Assembly (NCBI GenBank): GCA_965197795.1
Contig: OZ240228.1
Location: 2,852,001 to 2,916,000 of the forward strand
DNA: 64,000 bases
Direction of reading: 5' to 3'
Source: WHTK01 sp965197795
GTDB lineage: Bacteria > Chloroflexota > Dehalococcoidia > DSTF01 > WHTK01
Part shown: positions 35,097 through 46,134 of the stretch, piece by piece
Layout of the letters: each line of letters starts with the position of its first letter
Position numbering within the stretch: position 1 is the first letter of the stretch
Program-made: the position numbers and the translations under genes
The notes under the pieces: generated by a model
Seen by the model: the letters and a program-made list of their open reading frames with translations, nothing else
Told to the model about the DNA's origin: nothing
The model's database searches: none

Positions 35097-35990
35097 ATGA
35101 GCAAGTTCCGAATCATGCCGCACGGCCGCCTGCAGGAGTGGGTCGCCGAAGAGAAGGGCTACTACGAGGCCGAGGGCCTCAAGTACGAATTCGTGCGGGG
35201 CACAGGCCGCCAGGCGGTCTCGGCCACTGAGGCCTCCGTTCAGTCGGCCGACAGCGCGCCGGCACCCGTGATGACGGGCGCCTTCGAGTCCATGGAGTCA
35301 GGTCGTGCCTGTGAAGTCAGCTCGGCCTGCCACTGGGCCGTGAACATGGCCTCGTCGGCCGAACACGGCATCATGTGGGGCCACGCCTACAGCATGACGC
35401 CGGCCGGCATCTACGTCGCGCCGGAGTCCGACATCCGCAGCCCAGAACAGCTTGGTGACATAGAAGTCGGCGTCGGATACCACTCCGGCAGCCACTTCTC
35501 GGCGCTCCAGGCGCTGGAGACCTACAGGCCAGCATCAGAGGTCAAGCTGCGCTTCATCGGCAGCCCGGCCGACCGCCTCAACCTGCTGATCGATCGCCAG
35601 GTGCCGGCGGCCAACATCTTCGGCATCCAGCGCGAACTCGCCGAGCAGCTCGGCATGCGCAAGGTGCTCGACACGACATTCATGATCGGCTTCCTGATCA
35701 CGGGTGACGCGTCGACGGAGGACTGCCAGAAGTACTTCAACGCCCTGCAGCGGGCTCAGGGCGACATCGACCTTACGCCGGAGCAGTACAAGCACTACTT
35801 CGAGCCGGACGTCCCGGAGCGCTACAAGAAGCTCGTCGACGTTCGCAACTTCGGCCTGGCCGAGCGCCTCGTCTTCGAGGATTACAGCCGTGAGATGTAC
35901 GAACACACCCACCGCTGGATGCTGGATCTGAACCTGTTCCCAGTCGACCAGGCTGGCGACACGGAGTTCGAGAAGGCAGTTCTGGTCTAG
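35097..35990 (+). CDS. NMT1/SsuA-like binding-fold protein without signal peptide
   Basis: 297-residue type II periplasmic-binding fold (MPHGRLQEWVAEEKGYYEAE opening; VGVGYHSGSHFSALQALE near 122) but with no signal peptide or lipobox, so it should stay in the cytoplasm. GAAAGGAAG precedes the ATG. It follows the Rieske oxygenase by 25 nt and precedes a strong hairpin, so the two form a unit. It may bind the oxygenase substrate, act as a regulator-type sensor, or be an enzyme built on this fold; none is shown. Confidence 0.75.
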   Translation: MSKFRIMPHGRLQEWVAEEKGYYEAEGLKYEFVRGTGRQAVSATEASVQSADSAPAPVMTGAFESMESGRACEVSSACHWAVNMASSAEHGIMWGHAYSMTPAGIYVAPESDIRSPEQLGDIEVGVGYHSGSHFSALQALETYRPASEVKLRFIGSPADRLNLLIDRQVPAANIFGIQRELAEQLGMRKVLDTTFMIGFLITGDASTEDCQKYFNALQRAQGDIDLTPEQYKHYFEPDVPERYKKLVDVRNFGLAERLVFEDYSREMYEHTHRWMLDLNLFPVDQAGDTEFEKAVLV

Positions 35991-36017
35991 ACGAGCCTTC
36001 AACTGGGAAGCGAGAAC

Positions 36018-36049
36018 CAGGGCGGCGGACTCGCGAGTCCGCCGCCCTG
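36018..36049. terminator. 32-bp perfect palindrome
   Basis: A perfectly self-complementary 32-bp sequence (14-bp arms around CGCG), 27 nt after the binding-protein stop and 6 nt before the next ATG. It could end the upstream transcript or hide the start of the downstream gene. No T-run follows on the plus strand. Confidence 0.6.
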
Positions 36050-36055
36050 ACCATA

Positions 36056-37450
36056 ATGGAGTCAGACGCCAGCACAGCACGCGAATACCATGAGGCGACA
36101 AAGCTCCGCCCCGGTGAATCCACACAGCGTCGGCTGATCGACGTCGAGCTGATTCCCAAACAGTACAAGCGATACGTCGGACTACCTTCGGTCCGCCTAC
36201 CGCCGCCCGGCGACCCGGACGGACCCTTGACCCTGCCAGCCCTTTCGGCGCTGCTGCACTACTCCGCCGGCATCATCCGTCGACAGCACGTCAACGGGCG
36301 TGACCTGGAGTTTCGCGCCGCCTCCTGTACCGGCGCGCTGTACCACATCGAGATCTACCTGGTTTGCAGCGACATCGAAGACCTCCGCGCCGGCGTCTAT
36401 CACTATGACGTGCCGGCGGAGACGCTGCACAGCCTGCGCGCGGGTGACCACAGGGCCGTCTTCGCCGAGGCCGCCGGCATCACGGAATCGAAGACGGAGG
36501 CGTTCGTCGTCATGACGAGCACGTTCTGGCGCAACGCCTGGCGGTACGAGGAACGAGCCTACCGTCATACCTTCTGGGACAGCGGCACGATCTCAGCCAA
36601 TCTGCTGGCGCTGGCGGAAGCGCGCGGTCTCAGCCCTCGGTTGCACGCCGGCTTCATCGACGACATCGTCAATCACCTGCTGGGCCTGGACAGCCATCGC
36701 GAGGCCGCGATCTGCGCCGTCACGCTGGGCTCGGGAGCGGACTACGCGGCGAAACCGGAGGTTGAGACGATCTCCGAGCCAACGGAGCCACTTTCAAAGG
36801 CCGCGATCGAATACCCGTTGATCTGGCGTACCCACGAAGCGACCAACCTGCCCCACGCGCCGGCATTGGGGCAGTGGCTGGACGCGCAACCCGGTCATAC
36901 GCAGCCTGCCTCCTCGGTTCAGTCGAGCGCCGCGCTGGAGGACACGATTGGCAAACGCGGCTCGGCACGCCACTTCAAAAACGTACCGATAACGCGACCG
37001 GAGTTCGGGGGCCTCCTCGATGCCTTCACCCAACCGATCGCCGCTGACTTTCCGTCGCTCTCCCAGGCCTTCGTCATCGTCAACAACATCAAAGGGCTGC
37101 CCAAGGGCCTTTACCATTCGGACACGCAGGCGCAGCGCCTACCGCGCCTCGAGCGTGGCGACTTCACAACGACAGCCACTCAACTGGCGCTGGATCAGCC
37201 CGCGGCGGGTGAAGCGGCCGTAAACATCTACTTCATCGCCAATCTCGATGAGGTGACCGCAACGCTGGGCGAGCGTGGCTACCGCGCAGCGCAGCTTGAA
37301 GCCGGTCTGCGGGGTGGCCGCGTCTACATCAAGGCCACGGAGCTGGGCCTGCGGGCCACCGGCCTTACGTTCTACGATGACGAGGTTGCCAAGCTCTTCG
37401 GCCAGGGCGAGGACGCCATCGTCCTGTTCCTAATCGTGGTCGGACGCTGA
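36056..37450 (+). CDS. SagB-type double nitroreductase-fold dehydrogenase
   Basis: 464 residues: two tandem nitroreductase-like domains (about 1-225 and 250-464). The N-terminal EYHEATKL motif (10-17), SCTGALYHIEIYL near 90 and a second RGSARHFKN near 302 followed by GGRVYIKATELGLRATG near 421 fit the SagB/ThcOx group. SagB enzymes oxidise azolines to azoles in RiPP synthesis, but no cyclodehydratase or precursor peptide is here, so another FMN reaction is likely. The ATG follows the 32-bp palindrome without a Shine-Dalgarno. Confidence 0.82.
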   Translation: MESDASTAREYHEATKLRPGESTQRRLIDVELIPKQYKRYVGLPSVRLPPPGDPDGPLTLPALSALLHYSAGIIRRQHVNGRDLEFRAASCTGALYHIEIYLVCSDIEDLRAGVYHYDVPAETLHSLRAGDHRAVFAEAAGITESKTEAFVVMTSTFWRNAWRYEERAYRHTFWDSGTISANLLALAEARGLSPRLHAGFIDDIVNHLLGLDSHREAAICAVTLGSGADYAAKPEVETISEPTEPLSKAAIEYPLIWRTHEATNLPHAPALGQWLDAQPGHTQPASSVQSSAALEDTIGKRGSARHFKNVPITRPEFGGLLDAFTQPIAADFPSLSQAFVIVNNIKGLPKGLYHSDTQAQRLPRLERGDFTTTATQLALDQPAAGEAAVNIYFIANLDEVTATLGERGYRAAQLEAGLRGGRVYIKATELGLRATGLTFYDDEVAKLFGQGEDAIVLFLIVVGR

Positions 37451-37480
37451 GCCTGGCACCGTGCTACGGTTCGCACGGCC

Positions 37481-38125
37481 ATGCCCTATCGCGTCATCCT
37501 CTTCGACCTCGATGGCACCCTCACCGACCCGACCGAGGGCATCACGAAGTCGGTGCAGTACGCGCTGTCGAAGTTCGACATCGGCGCTGAGCTAGATCAA
37601 CTTCGTACGTTCATAGGCCCGCCGTTGCACCACTCATTCATGAACGCGTATGGCTTCGACGAGCCGACTGCCAAACAGGCGGTCGATTTCTATCGCGAGT
37701 ACTTCAGCGATCGCGGCATCTATCAAAACCAGGTGTTCGAGGGCGTACCGGCGTTGCTGGAGAACCTGCGCGACGGCGGTCGCCAGCTCTGCGTCGTGAC
37801 CTCGAAGCCTGGCCTTTACGCCGAGAGGATCCTGGAGCACTTCGAACTGGCTTCATCCTTTGGAGCTGTCGTGGCGCCGGGACTGGACCTGGCAGATGCC
37901 GAGAAGTCGGTGCTGATAAAGCGGGCGCTAAACCAGTATACGGAACGCGAGCCGGCAGACTTCGTCATGGTCGGCGACCGAGAGCACGACATCATCGACG
38001 CCAGCGCTAACGGCATCGACGCGATCAGCGTGACCTACGGCGCCGGGTCACACGAAGAGCTGACGTCCGCGGCGGCGACACACGTCGTCGACTCGCTGCC
38101 GGAACTGCAAGCTCTGCTTCTCTAA
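37481..38125 (+). CDS. HAD hydrolase, phosphoglycolate phosphatase-like
   Basis: 214-residue HAD superfamily IA phosphatase. Motif I DLDGTLTD (9-16; nucleophile Asp9), motif II VVTSKPG near 106, motif III Lys in ADAEKSVLIK near 146 and motif IV MVGDREHDI near 166. The cap lies between motifs I and II. Gph or PpaX-like substrates are likely (phosphoglycolate, pyrophosphate). It overlaps the convergent aminotransferase by 4 nt. Confidence 0.9.
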   Translation: MPYRVILFDLDGTLTDPTEGITKSVQYALSKFDIGAELDQLRTFIGPPLHHSFMNAYGFDEPTAKQAVDFYREYFSDRGIYQNQVFEGVPALLENLRDGGRQLCVVTSKPGLYAERILEHFELASSFGAVVAPGLDLADAEKSVLIKRALNQYTEREPADFVMVGDREHDIIDASANGIDAISVTYGAGSHEELTSAAATHVVDSLPELQALLL

Positions 38126-39300
38126 AGCGTCAGCAGATCTCGCATACGGCTCAGCGCGCTCTCGATGTTCTCCACTGTGTTGGCGTAGGAGAAGCGCAAG
38201 TAGCCCTCGCCATAGGCGCCGAAGCTGGTCCCGGCGATAGTCGCCACGCCGGCCTCCTCGAGCAGTCGATCCTGGAGGGTACTCGCGTCCATGCCGGTGC
38301 CGGTGACATTGGGGAAGGCGTAGAAGGCGCCGCCCGGCGTACGGCAACTGACACCTGGCAGATCGTTGAGGCCATCGACGATGACGCCTCGCCGTTCATC
38401 GAACCCCGCGACCATCGTATCGACGGAGTCCTGAGGTCCTCGCAGCGCCTCGATGGCGGCGATCTGGGTCGCGGCGTTGACGCAGGAATGGCAGTTGACG
38501 GCGAGCCGCGTGGCGGCCTCGACTAGAGATTCCGGCCAGACGCCATAGCCGATGCGCCAGCCGGTCATTGAATAGGTCTTGCTCCAACCGTCGAGCAAAA
38601 TCAGCCGGTCTTCGAGCTCCTTGTAGCCCGTTAGCGAGACGTGCTCTCGTTCGTCGTAGGTCATGCGTGAGTAGATCTCATCGCTCAGCACCGCGACCTG
38701 CGGGTGCGCCTGCAGTCCCGCAACGAGCTTGTCGAACTCCCGGCGCGCAACCGTGCCGCCGGTGGGATTCGCCGGGGAGTTGATGATCAGCAGGCGGGTA
38801 TTCGGCGTGATCGACGCCAACACGGACTCCGCGTCGAAGCAGAAGTCGTTCTCCTCCAGTAACGGGATCGGCACGGCTGTCGCGCCGGTAAAATTGATCA
38901 CGGACTCGTAGATCGGGAAGCCCGGGTTGGGATACATGATCTCGGCGCCGGGTTCGCCGAACATCAGGATGGCGAAGAACATCGTCACCTTGCCGCCGGG
39001 CACGACGACGACGCGTGCCGGATCGACGTCTACGCCGCGATGCTGCGCGATGTCCTCGACGACGGCGCGTCGCAGCTCCGGTATGCCGGGCGACGCCGTA
39101 TAGCCGTGGTAACCGTCTCGCAAAGCCTTGACCGCCGCTTCGACGATGTGAGGCGGAGTCTTGAAGTCCGGCTGGCCGATGCCGAGGTTGATGACCTCGC
39201 GGCCCTGTGACGCCAGCGCCTCAGCGCGCGCCAGGACATCGAAGGCCGTCTCCGTGCCGAGACGCGATATCGCTTTTACGGGTTGCAGCGCAGCCGCCAC
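38122..39300 (-). CDS. pyridoxal-phosphate-dependent class I aminotransferase (AspC-like)
   Basis: 392-residue fold-type I aminotransferase exchanging amino groups between amino acids and 2-oxoacids. Visible: NLGIGQPDF (38-46), SPANPTGG (175-182, Asn binding the PLP ring), and GWSKTYSMTGWRIG (238-251) with Schiff-base K241. GTG 39300 is chosen because upstream sequence reads as the neighbouring SDR gene in another frame and the family length fits. It begins 2 nt after the SDR stop, so the pair is co-translated. Confidence 0.92.
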   Translation of the reverse strand: MAAALQPVKAISRLGTETAFDVLARAEALASQGREVINLGIGQPDFKTPPHIVEAAVKALRDGYHGYTASPGIPELRRAVVEDIAQHRGVDVDPARVVVVPGGKVTMFFAILMFGEPGAEIMYPNPGFPIYESVINFTGATAVPIPLLEENDFCFDAESVLASITPNTRLLIINSPANPTGGTVARREFDKLVAGLQAHPQVAVLSDEIYSRMTYDEREHVSLTGYKELEDRLILLDGWSKTYSMTGWRIGYGVWPESLVEAATRLAVNCHSCVNAATQIAAIEALRGPQDSVDTMVAGFDERRGVIVDGLNDLPGVSCRTPGGAFYAFPNVTGTGMDASTLQDRLLEEAGVATIAGTSFGAYGEGYLRFSYANTVENIESALSRMRDLLTL

Positions 39301-39302
39301 GG

Positions 39303-40091
39303 CTACAAAGGCCTCGGTCTCGGCCCGCCGTCGATCTGGATCGTGGCTCCGCTGATCCAGTTCGCGGCATCGGAGGCCAGGAACACCGCGGCCCCCGCGA
39401 CGTCGGCCGGGAGTCCCACGCGGCCCATGCCGATGTTGACGGCCAGCTCTTCGTCCGTTGCTTTTCGGTTGGGGTCGTTGCGCATGCGGTCCGTCTGAAT
39501 CAGGCCGGGCATCAGAGCGTTGACGCGTACCGTCGGCGCCCACTCGGCGGCCATGCTGCGCGTGAAGCTCAGGATCGCCGCCTTGGTCGCGGAGTAGAGG
39601 CCCATCGTCGGGCTGGGCACCAGGTTGAGCTGACCTCCCACGGACGACCTATTGAGGATGCTTCCGCCGCCCTCCTGCTGCTGCATGATCGGCACAATCG
39701 CCTTGCCGCAGAGGAACTGGCTGCGAACGTTGGTGTTGAAGGCGCCGTCGAAGTCAGAAGCCTCGAGGTCCAGGAGCAGGCCGCGCTTAAACGTCGTGCC
39801 CCAGCTGGAGCCGGCGTGGTTGACCAGCACGTCGACCCTGCCAAACTCGCCCATCGCGGCATCGGCGATGCGCTGGATCTGCGCCGGGTCGCTCACGTCC
39901 ACCGAGACACCGACAGCGCGCCGGCCGAGCGCCTTGATCCCGGCCACGGCAGCGTCGATTTTCTGCTGCTGACGGGCAGCCACGACGATATCGGCGCCGG
40001 CTTCCGCCATCGCCAGCGCGATGCCTTTACCGATGCCGTCGGATCCCCCGGTGACGATCGCGACGCGATCGGTCAAGTCAAAGCTGGCCAA
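39303..40091 (-). CDS. short-chain dehydrogenase/reductase
   Basis: 262-residue SDR. Cofactor loop TGGSDGIG (14-21), NHAG (91-94; variant of NNAG), active-site Ser149/150, Tyr166 and Lys170 (YSATK), and the C-terminal IDGGPRPRP. TTG 40091 is chosen: AGGAGGGT lies 6 nt upstream and the protein begins at the fold, while the longer reading from 40187 adds an unrelated tail. Likely NADP-dependent alcohol/ketone interconversion. Paired with the aminotransferase. Confidence 0.9.
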   Translation of the reverse strand: MASFDLTDRVAIVTGGSDGIGKGIALAMAEAGADIVVAARQQQKIDAAVAGIKALGRRAVGVSVDVSDPAQIQRIADAAMGEFGRVDVLVNHAGSSWGTTFKRGLLLDLEASDFDGAFNTNVRSQFLCGKAIVPIMQQQEGGGSILNRSSVGGQLNLVPSPTMGLYSATKAAILSFTRSMAAEWAPTVRVNALMPGLIQTDRMRNDPNRKATDEELAVNIGMGRVGLPADVAGAAVFLASDAANWISGATIQIDGGPRPRPL

Positions 40092-40217
40092 TCTTGTACC
40101 CTCCTGGTTCTCACGAAGAACTAGCTGATCTTGCACCACCGCAGACCCACTCGCCACCCCGCGTTTGGCGATGTAGACTCGCCTCAACTCCGCGCCCCGA
40201 GTTCAAAGGAACGAAGC

Positions 40218-41219
40218 ATGATCATCGATGTCCACGGCCACTACACCACGGCTCCACCGGCGCTCAGGGCGTGGCGGCTACGCCAGAAAGACGCCATCGG
40301 CACGCCCTTTAACGAGCCGCTGAACATCACGGACGACGAGCTGTGCGAGACTCTCGAAGCGGGTCAGCTCAAGCTGCAGCGCGACCGCGGCACGGACATG
40401 ACGCTGTTCTCGCCGACGGCGGGTGGCATGGAGCATCACGTCGGTCCACCGGAGACCAGCCTGTTGTGGTCACGAACCGTCAACGACATCATCAAGCGGG
40501 TCAGCACGCTGTACCCGGACAACTTCGTGCCGGTCTGCCAGCTGCCGCAGTCCCCGGGCGTCTCGCCCAAGAACTGCATCGAGGAGCTGGAGCGCTGCGT
40601 CAACGAGATGGGATTCGTCGGCGCCAACCTCAACCCGGACCCGTCGGACGGCTACTGGACCGACCCGCCGATGTCCGACAAGTGGTGGTACCCGCTGTAC
40701 GAGAAGCTGGTGGAGCTGGAAGTCCCGATCATGATCCACGTCAGCGGCTCCTGCAACCCCAACTTCCACGGCACGGGCGCGCACTACATCAACGGAGACA
40801 CCACCTTCTTCATGCAGATGGTGACCTCTGACCTGTTCCAGGACTTTCCGACGCTGAAGGTTGTCATCCCCCACGGCGGCGGCGCCGTACCCTTCCACTG
40901 GGGCCGCTACCGAGGCATCGCGCAGGATGCAGGCCGTAGGACGCCGGAAGAGCTGATGAACAACATGTGGTTCGACACCTGCGTCTATCACCACAAGGGT
41001 GTCGCAACCCTGGTCGACGTAATGGGCCCCGATAACGTGATCTTTGCGTCGGAGATGATCGGCGCTGTGAAGGGCATCGACGAGCGCACCGGCCGTCACT
41101 TCGACGACACGAAGCCATACGTCGACGCGCTGAAGCTCAGCGAGGCCGATCAGAAGACGATCTTCGAAGGCAACGCCTTGAAGGTCTACCCGCGACTGGC
41201 GAGGAAGCTGAGCGGCTAG
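40218..41219 (+). CDS. amidohydrolase-2 family, LigJ-like 4-oxalomesaconate hydratase
   Basis: 333 residues closely resembling sphingomonad LigJ along its length by eye. Metal site: DVHGH (H6, H8), H174 in MIHVSGSCN, H219 in VIPHGGGAV and E279 in FASEMIGAV. LigJ hydrates 4-oxalomesaconate in the protocatechuate 4,5-cleavage pathway; its relatives include ACMSD decarboxylases. AAAGGAACGAAG precedes the ATG. Convergent with an alpha/beta hydrolase (4-nt overlap). Ring-cleavage dioxygenase genes are not in the window. Confidence 0.85.
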   Translation: MIIDVHGHYTTAPPALRAWRLRQKDAIGTPFNEPLNITDDELCETLEAGQLKLQRDRGTDMTLFSPTAGGMEHHVGPPETSLLWSRTVNDIIKRVSTLYPDNFVPVCQLPQSPGVSPKNCIEELERCVNEMGFVGANLNPDPSDGYWTDPPMSDKWWYPLYEKLVELEVPIMIHVSGSCNPNFHGTGAHYINGDTTFFMQMVTSDLFQDFPTLKVVIPHGGGAVPFHWGRYRGIAQDAGRRTPEELMNNMWFDTCVYHHKGVATLVDVMGPDNVIFASEMIGAVKGIDERTGRHFDDTKPYVDALKLSEADQKTIFEGNALKVYPRLARKLSG

Positions 41220-42022
41220 CCCTCCAGGAACGCCAGCACGTCGGCGGAGAACTTGTCGGGCGCCTCCTGCGGCACGCCGTGGCCTACGCCGTCATAGACG
41301 ATGAGCTTCGCGTTGGGGATGTTGTCCTCGAGCTCGTGGCCCATCGAGACGTCGTTGGTCTTGTCGTCGGAGCCCCAGAGCACCAGCGTCGGCACCGGGA
41401 TCCACTTCAGCCGCCGCATGGTGTTGTAGCGAACCCGCGTTTCGGGGTTCGTCATGTGCTTCATCACCTTGGCGAAGCCCTCGACGTGCTCGGCCTTGCC
41501 GCGCTTCTCGATGTAACCCTGCACTGTCTTGGCACGGTCCTCGTCGGACATGCCGCGCCCGGCGTTCTTCTGGATGTCTTCCTCGCTCGGCGGCTTCCAG
41601 TCGACCATCGAGGTGAGCGGACGCGCCTGAGTGCCGCCGGCTGCCACGAGCACCAGCTTGTTGATGCGATGCGGGCTTTCGTAGGCGAAAAGCGTGCCCA
41701 GCCAGCCACCCATCGAGTGGCCGACGAAGTTCACCTTTTCGTAGCCAAGCGCGTCGATGATCTCGCGGATGTGGTCGACCATGTAAGCGAAAGAAAACTC
41801 CTGGTCGAAGATGTCGCCCTTGCCGAAGTTGAGGGCGTCTATGGATATGACGTGGAGCTTCTCGGCCAGCGGCCTGATCACGCCCAGCCAGTTATCGGCG
41901 CTGCTGAGGAAGCCCGCCCCATGCACCAGAATCGTTGGGTAGCCGTTGCCCGCCTCAAGAATGCGACTCTTGCCGTGGCTCAGATCCAGAAACCGCTCTT
42001 CGATCTGCACGTCTACTGCCAT
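41216..42022 (-). CDS. alpha/beta hydrolase, meta-cleavage-product-hydrolase-like
   Basis: 268-residue hydrolase. Oxyanion region ILVHGAGFLSSADNW (31-45), nucleophile elbow GHSMGG (Ser103), Asp in LWGSDDKTND near 216 and His in DGVGHGVPQE near 248. The layout resembles BphD/MhpC-type C-C hydrolases that cleave ring-opened aromatics, in keeping with the LigJ-like neighbour, but an esterase is possible. GGAGGGG lies upstream of the ATG. Confidence 0.87.
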   Translation of the reverse strand: MAVDVQIEERFLDLSHGKSRILEAGNGYPTILVHGAGFLSSADNWLGVIRPLAEKLHVISIDALNFGKGDIFDQEFSFAYMVDHIREIIDALGYEKVNFVGHSMGGWLGTLFAYESPHRINKLVLVAAGGTQARPLTSMVDWKPPSEEDIQKNAGRGMSDEDRAKTVQGYIEKRGKAEHVEGFAKVMKHMTNPETRVRYNTMRRLKWIPVPTLVLWGSDDKTNDVSMGHELEDNIPNAKLIVYDGVGHGVPQEAPDKFSADVLAFLEG

Positions 42023-42171
42023 GTTGAATCCCCTCCTTCGGCGACTAGCGCCGCGCTACGAGGTGAGCATGTCCCCCGGCTTCGTCACTGTCAACACGAA
42101 CCGGCAGCAAGACCGGCGAATTCGCTGTGCAATAATCCACGCATCGATAGCATTCAGTCGAGGAGGCAGAA

Positions 42172-42723
42172 ATGGCGCGCATCGATCTAATCACTTCCAA
42201 GGACCAGATCGGGGATGACCGACACCACGAGTACGACGAGATCATCGGCGTCCTGGGGAATGTCGGCGGACCCTTTGGCGTCCTCATGCACAGCCCGGGA
42301 CTCGCCGAGATGGTCTGCAAGACCGGCGCCCACGTTCGCCTGCAGAGCAGCCTGACCATGGTCGAGCGTGAGCTCTGCATTCTCACGCTCTGCCGCGAGC
42401 GGGACGCGGCGTACGAGTGGGGATCCCACGTCGGCACCGCACGCAAAGCCGGTATGCGCGAAGAGGCCATCGAGGTGATGGGAAGCGGCGGCGATGCCAG
42501 CGGCCTGGAGCCGGACGAGCGCGATATCATTACGTACTCTCGGCAGCTCCTCAACAACAACAAGGTAGACGACGGCCTCTTCAACTCGATGCTGGCGCGT
42601 CATGACGCACGCTGGATGGTCGAGATTACGGCGACGCTGGGTCAGTACTCCTACATCTCATGCATCAACAACGCATTCGAAATGACGCGAGAAGGCGCCG
42701 AGGCGATGCCCGCCAGGAAGTAG
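42172..42723 (+). CDS. carboxymuconolactone decarboxylase (CMD)-family protein
   Basis: 183 residues with the AhpD/CMD fold. The core motif reads ERELCILTLCRERDAAYEWGSHV (positions about 64-86), with the E-x-C-R and Y-x-W-x2-H residues of the CMD branch and no AhpD CxxC. Related proteins act on lactones or as peroxidase partners. AGGAGG precedes the ATG. It stands among genes for aromatic-type degradation. Confidence 0.87.
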   Translation: MARIDLITSKDQIGDDRHHEYDEIIGVLGNVGGPFGVLMHSPGLAEMVCKTGAHVRLQSSLTMVERELCILTLCRERDAAYEWGSHVGTARKAGMREEAIEVMGSGGDASGLEPDERDIITYSRQLLNNNKVDDGLFNSMLARHDARWMVEITATLGQYSYISCINNAFEMTREGAEAMPARK

Positions 42724-42783
42724 CGGCGCTGCACGCCGGGGTGCTTGTCGCCATGTCACAATCGGGCATCGGCTTGGATGCCG

Positions 42784-42789
42784 TATAAT
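42784..42789 (+). promoter_or_regulatory. TATAAT -10 box of typA
   Basis: Perfect -10 consensus about 30 nt before the leader hairpin; the -35 is weak. Transcription would start near 42796. Confidence 0.5.
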
Positions 42790-42820
42790 GTAGTTCGACT
42801 TACGTCAACAAGTTGAATCG

Positions 42821-44689
<1,869 letters not shown>

Positions 44690-44758
44690 CCGCTTCCCAC
44701 GACTCCCGCCGGTCACGTAGATTAGGCATACTCCCCGTCTTTCACACAGGAGGCGAAC

Positions 44759-45103
44759 TTGAGTACGTATCGCATGTATACCGGCGCGGACGGCAAAGCG
44801 ACCTGGGAGCAGATCGACCTCGACAAGCAAGCCGACTGGCTGTCGGGAGTCGACACCACCTCCATCCGCTTCGCCAGCCGGACTCCGGGCGTCATACAGG
44901 ACTGGCACCCGGCACCGCAGCGCCAGTTCGTCATCATCCTGTCTGGTTCGCTCGAGATCGGCTTCGAGGACGGCTCGAAGAGGGTCTTTGGTCCCGGCGA
45001 CGCCCGCCTCGTGGAGGACACGACCGGCAAAGGGCACACGACCATCGCCCTCGGTAACGAGCCGTGTATCACGGCCACGGTCGGGCTCAAAGACCAGGGC
45101 TGA
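44759..45103 (+). CDS. cupin-domain protein
   Basis: 114-residue single-domain cupin. DWHPAPQRQFVIILSGSLEIG (from about 48) carries the first metal-binding motif, and GPGDARLVEDTTGKGHTT the second with its late His. TTG 44759 has AGGAGG 7 nt upstream. Small cupins act as isomerases, dioxygenases or binding proteins; the role is unknown. It precedes an alpha/beta hydrolase on the same strand. Confidence 0.85.
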   Translation: MSTYRMYTGADGKATWEQIDLDKQADWLSGVDTTSIRFASRTPGVIQDWHPAPQRQFVIILSGSLEIGFEDGSKRVFGPGDARLVEDTTGKGHTTIALGNEPCITATVGLKDQG

Positions 45104-45145
45104 AGCCACTCCGGGGTTAGCGCGGCGCTTCGCCAGGAGGCAAAC

Positions 45146-45970
45146 ATGCCAACCGCTCACGTCAACGGGACCGACCTTGCCTATGAAGACGTAGGTCAGG
45201 GCTTCCCCCTCGTCCTGGCTCACGAATTCGCCGGCAGCATGGAGAGCTGGGCGTCCCAGGTGCACTACTTCTCGCGCTTCTACCGCGTCATCACCTACAA
45301 CGCGCGTGGTTACCCGCCCTCGGGCGTTCCCGCCGACGCGGCTGCGTATAGCCAGGACAGGGCCGTCGAGGATCTGCACGGGTTGCTGCGATCCCTGAAC
45401 ATTGAGCAGGCGTTCATCGGCGGGCTATCGATGGGCGGGTCGACGACACTGCATTTCGTCATCCGCCATCCGGAGATGGCGCGGGCGCTGATCGTGGCCG
45501 CGGCAGGCAGCGGCAGCACGAACCCTGAGGAGTCCCGGGCGACGTGGAGACAGCTCGCGGACGACCTCGAGTCAGAGGGCGTGCCCGCTTTCGAGCGCTA
45601 CGGCTCGGGCCCGACGCGGGTTCAACTGCGCCGCAAGGACCCGACAGGTTTCGATGAGTTCATGTCCCTGCTGACGTCGCACTCGACGTCGGGCTCCGCC
45701 CGTACGATGCGCGGCGTGCAGGCGACCCGTGCGCCGATCTTCGAATCGGAGCGTGAGATGCAGGCGCTACAGGTCCCCACGCTTGTCCTCACCGGCGATG
45801 AAGACGAACCGTGCATCGAGCCTTCGCTGTTTATGAAGCGCAACATCCCGCATTGTGGCCTCGTCGTCTTCCCGCAGAGCGGCCACACGATCAACCTCGA
45901 GGAGCCGGCGATGTTCAACAGCGTCTGCGCCGAGTTCCTGCACGCGGTGGAGGCGGGCCACTGGGCCTGA
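45146..45970 (+). CDS. alpha/beta hydrolase, enol-lactonase-like
   Basis: 274-residue hydrolase: AHEFAGSMESW (25-35), nucleophile elbow GLSMGG (Ser95), Asp in LTGDEDEPC near 218 and His in QSGHTINLEEP near 248. Related to 3-oxoadipate enol-lactonases and esterases. CCAGGAGGCAAAC precedes the ATG. It likely shares a transcript with the cupin 42 nt upstream. Confidence 0.87.
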   Translation: MPTAHVNGTDLAYEDVGQGFPLVLAHEFAGSMESWASQVHYFSRFYRVITYNARGYPPSGVPADAAAYSQDRAVEDLHGLLRSLNIEQAFIGGLSMGGSTTLHFVIRHPEMARALIVAAAGSGSTNPEESRATWRQLADDLESEGVPAFERYGSGPTRVQLRRKDPTGFDEFMSLLTSHSTSGSARTMRGVQATRAPIFESEREMQALQVPTLVLTGDEDEPCIEPSLFMKRNIPHCGLVVFPQSGHTINLEEPAMFNSVCAEFLHAVEAGHWA

Positions 45971-46134
45971 GGCTCAAGCACACTGCTCGACGAACTTAGG
46001 ACCTGGTTGCGCCCGCGAGCGGTCCGGCGTCTCTGGACAAGCCGGCGTGGGGTCATCCACCTACGAGGCGAATCGCTTAAGATCGCATCTCGACCCTCTC
46101 GCCATCATCAGCAATCCATCGCAAGGGGCAAGCG

